NCBI GenBank assembly: GCA_039584255.1
Contig: JBDGYE010000039.1
Coordinates: forward strand, 1 to 34,704
DNA length: 34,704 bases
Origin: JBDGYE01 sp039584255
GTDB taxonomy: Bacteria > Gemmatimonadota > Gemmatimonadetes > Palauibacterales > Palauibacteraceae
Direction: 5' to 3'
The notes beneath the pieces are model-generated. The model was not told the DNA's origin. It did no database searches and worked only from the letters and a program-made list of their open reading frames with translations. Position numbers and translations under genes: made by a program. Position 1 is the stretch's first letter. Each line of letters opens with the position of its first letter. This document shows, in pieces, positions 33,822 through 34,704 of this stretch.

Positions 33822-34704
33822 TCATCGGTTTTCGGCCGGTCCCCCGGTCTCCACCACACCGGGCCCGCTGTCGTTGCCTCCTCCAGCCGTGATCGAGACG
33901 TCTATTTCGCCTGCCACCCGAAGCACTTTGACCAGGGCGTTGGGCCCCAGGAATTCGTTAGCCATCACCGCCAGCACTACGACCGCGAAGAAGGTGTCCA
34001 GGACGTGGCGGTCCACAGGTGCGGCCAGAAACGTGAGGTAGACGGATACGGCCATGGCTATGGACACTCCGCCCTGCGAGAGCAGGCCGAGTCCGAACCG
34101 GCGGCATCCCGTCCCGGGCGGCAGAACGAGCCCCGCGAGAAGGCCGCCGCACGCCTTGCTGATCACCCTGGCGAGCAGGAAAACAGCCAAGAGAAGGGCG
34201 ATCCGCCAGTCCGGCATCGGTAGGAGGCTCCCCGCGAGTAGCAGGAAGATAATATGAAGAGGCTTTTCCCAAGCCTTCAGGGCCACATAGATCCTTCGGT
34301 GCCCAGCCCCCGTCGTCATGTTGGTGATCACGGCGCCCGTTACGAAGCTTCCGAACAAGGTAGATGCGGCCAGTGTCATGTTCGCCCCGGCCAGCAGAAG
34401 GGCCATCCCGATGAGGAAGAGCACGAGCTCCTCCGGCGCCGGCTTGCCGCGCGTCAGGGACAGGAACAGCCAGCCGAACAGCACTCCCAAGAGCGCCGAC
34501 GTCAACACCCACCGAAGCGGTCCCGCCGCCATGTCGGCGGCCGGTGCCCTGAAGACGGCGAACACAAAGGCGAGAGCAGCAATGCCGACGGCTCCATCCA
34601 GACTCCCGGCGACGCTGAGCAGTCGCGACACTGGACCTCGCACGCGACCAGCACTGAAGACCATGGCGATCCCCGTGGGGCTCGCGATGCACCCGGCCGC
34701 CGCC
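33822..34704 (-). CDS. Cation/proton antiporter (CPA2/KefB-like), C-terminal part (cut by window edge)
   Basis: The frame stays open to the window end, so the N-terminus lies outside; about 293 residues are visible. They form roughly eight or more membrane helices with CPA2-type features. These are an ASPTGIAMVFSAGRVRGP helix break, SLDGAVGIAALAF with an acidic residue at the ion site, a long stretch of hydrophobic helices, and GLGLLSQGGVSIAMAVS near the C-terminus, typical of sodium or potassium/proton exchangers. No TrkA-N or universal-stress domain follows; the tail is short and polar. It is first in a minus-strand run with the DUF948-like and phospholipase C-like genes. Ion specificity cannot be read. 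Confidence 0.82.
   Translation of the reverse strand, partial: AAAGCIASPTGIAMVFSAGRVRGPVSRLLSVAGSLDGAVGIAALAFVFAVFRAPAADMAAGPLRWVLTSALLGVLFGWLFLSLTRGKPAPEELVLFLIGMALLLAGANMTLAASTLFGSFVTGAVITNMTTGAGHRRIYVALKAWEKPLHIIFLLLAGSLLPMPDWRIALLLAVFLLARVISKACGGLLAGLVLPPGTGCRRFGLGLLSQGGVSIAMAVSVYLTFLAAPVDRHVLDTFFAVVVLAVMANEFLGPNALVKVLRVAGEIDVSITAGGGNDSGPGVVETGGPAENR

Overview
The window is GC-rich, densely packed bacterial chromosome. Most genes overlap their neighbours by 1 to 8 bases, and GTG and TTG starts are common. The gene content points to a diderm bacterium: lipoproteins, a Tat-exported MsrP with its membrane partner MsrQ, and the uppS-cdsA-dxr-rseP envelope and isoprenoid cluster. Gemmatimonadota is the best guess, from a secreted Reg_prop-type propeller, a 6-bladed propeller of a kind common in that phylum, an alternative GlmU-like protein and leucine dehydrogenase. 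That placement is inference from family content, not a phylogeny. A run of 20 N inside dxr shows the source is a draft or metagenome-derived assembly.

Layout. Bases 1-4562 (+) hold a tightly coupled catabolic run: the end of a 3-hydroxyacyl-CoA dehydrogenase, an acyl-CoA dehydrogenase, a leucine/valine-type dehydrogenase, glyA and a YigZ/IMPACT protein. Bases 4687-10412 (+) carry a Minf_1886-family protein, a small Cys4 protein, nnr (NAD(P)HX repair), a secreted propeller protein, thiL and plsC. A lone SPFH/prohibitin gene (-) follows, then eno, an ftsB-like gene and two CAT-anticodon tRNAs with two strong terminators.

Bases 13438-17715 look more accessory: an apparently N-terminally truncated propeller (-), a Cys-rich 65-residue protein, an NmrA-like oxidoreductase, the periplasmic methionine sulfoxide repair pair msrP-msrQ, and a secreted protein of unknown function (-). 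After a gene-poor stretch with one small membrane ORF come thiI, uppS, cdsA, dxr and rseP (+). They encode tRNA thiolation, undecaprenyl phosphate synthesis, CDP-diacylglycerol synthesis, the MEP pathway and site-2 proteolysis.

Bases 23728-26826 (-) form an operon of manC-like, GlmU-like and MBL-hydrolase genes. Bases 26967-32276 (+) hold a lipoprotein, serS, an orphan histidine kinase and a UvrD/PcrA helicase. Bases 32321-34704 (-) hold a cation/proton antiporter (cut by the window edge), a DUF948-like membrane protein and a secreted zinc phospholipase C-like protein.

I saw no CRISPR array, insertion sequence, rRNA or phage module, and no clearly new multi-gene defence or biosynthetic system. 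The best leads are the probable Tat-lipoprotein form of MsrP, the Cys-rich mini-protein, the initiator tRNA with an unusual U1:U72 end, the terminator between the two tRNA genes, the orphan kinase wedged between serS and the helicase, and the mis-sized gap in dxr.
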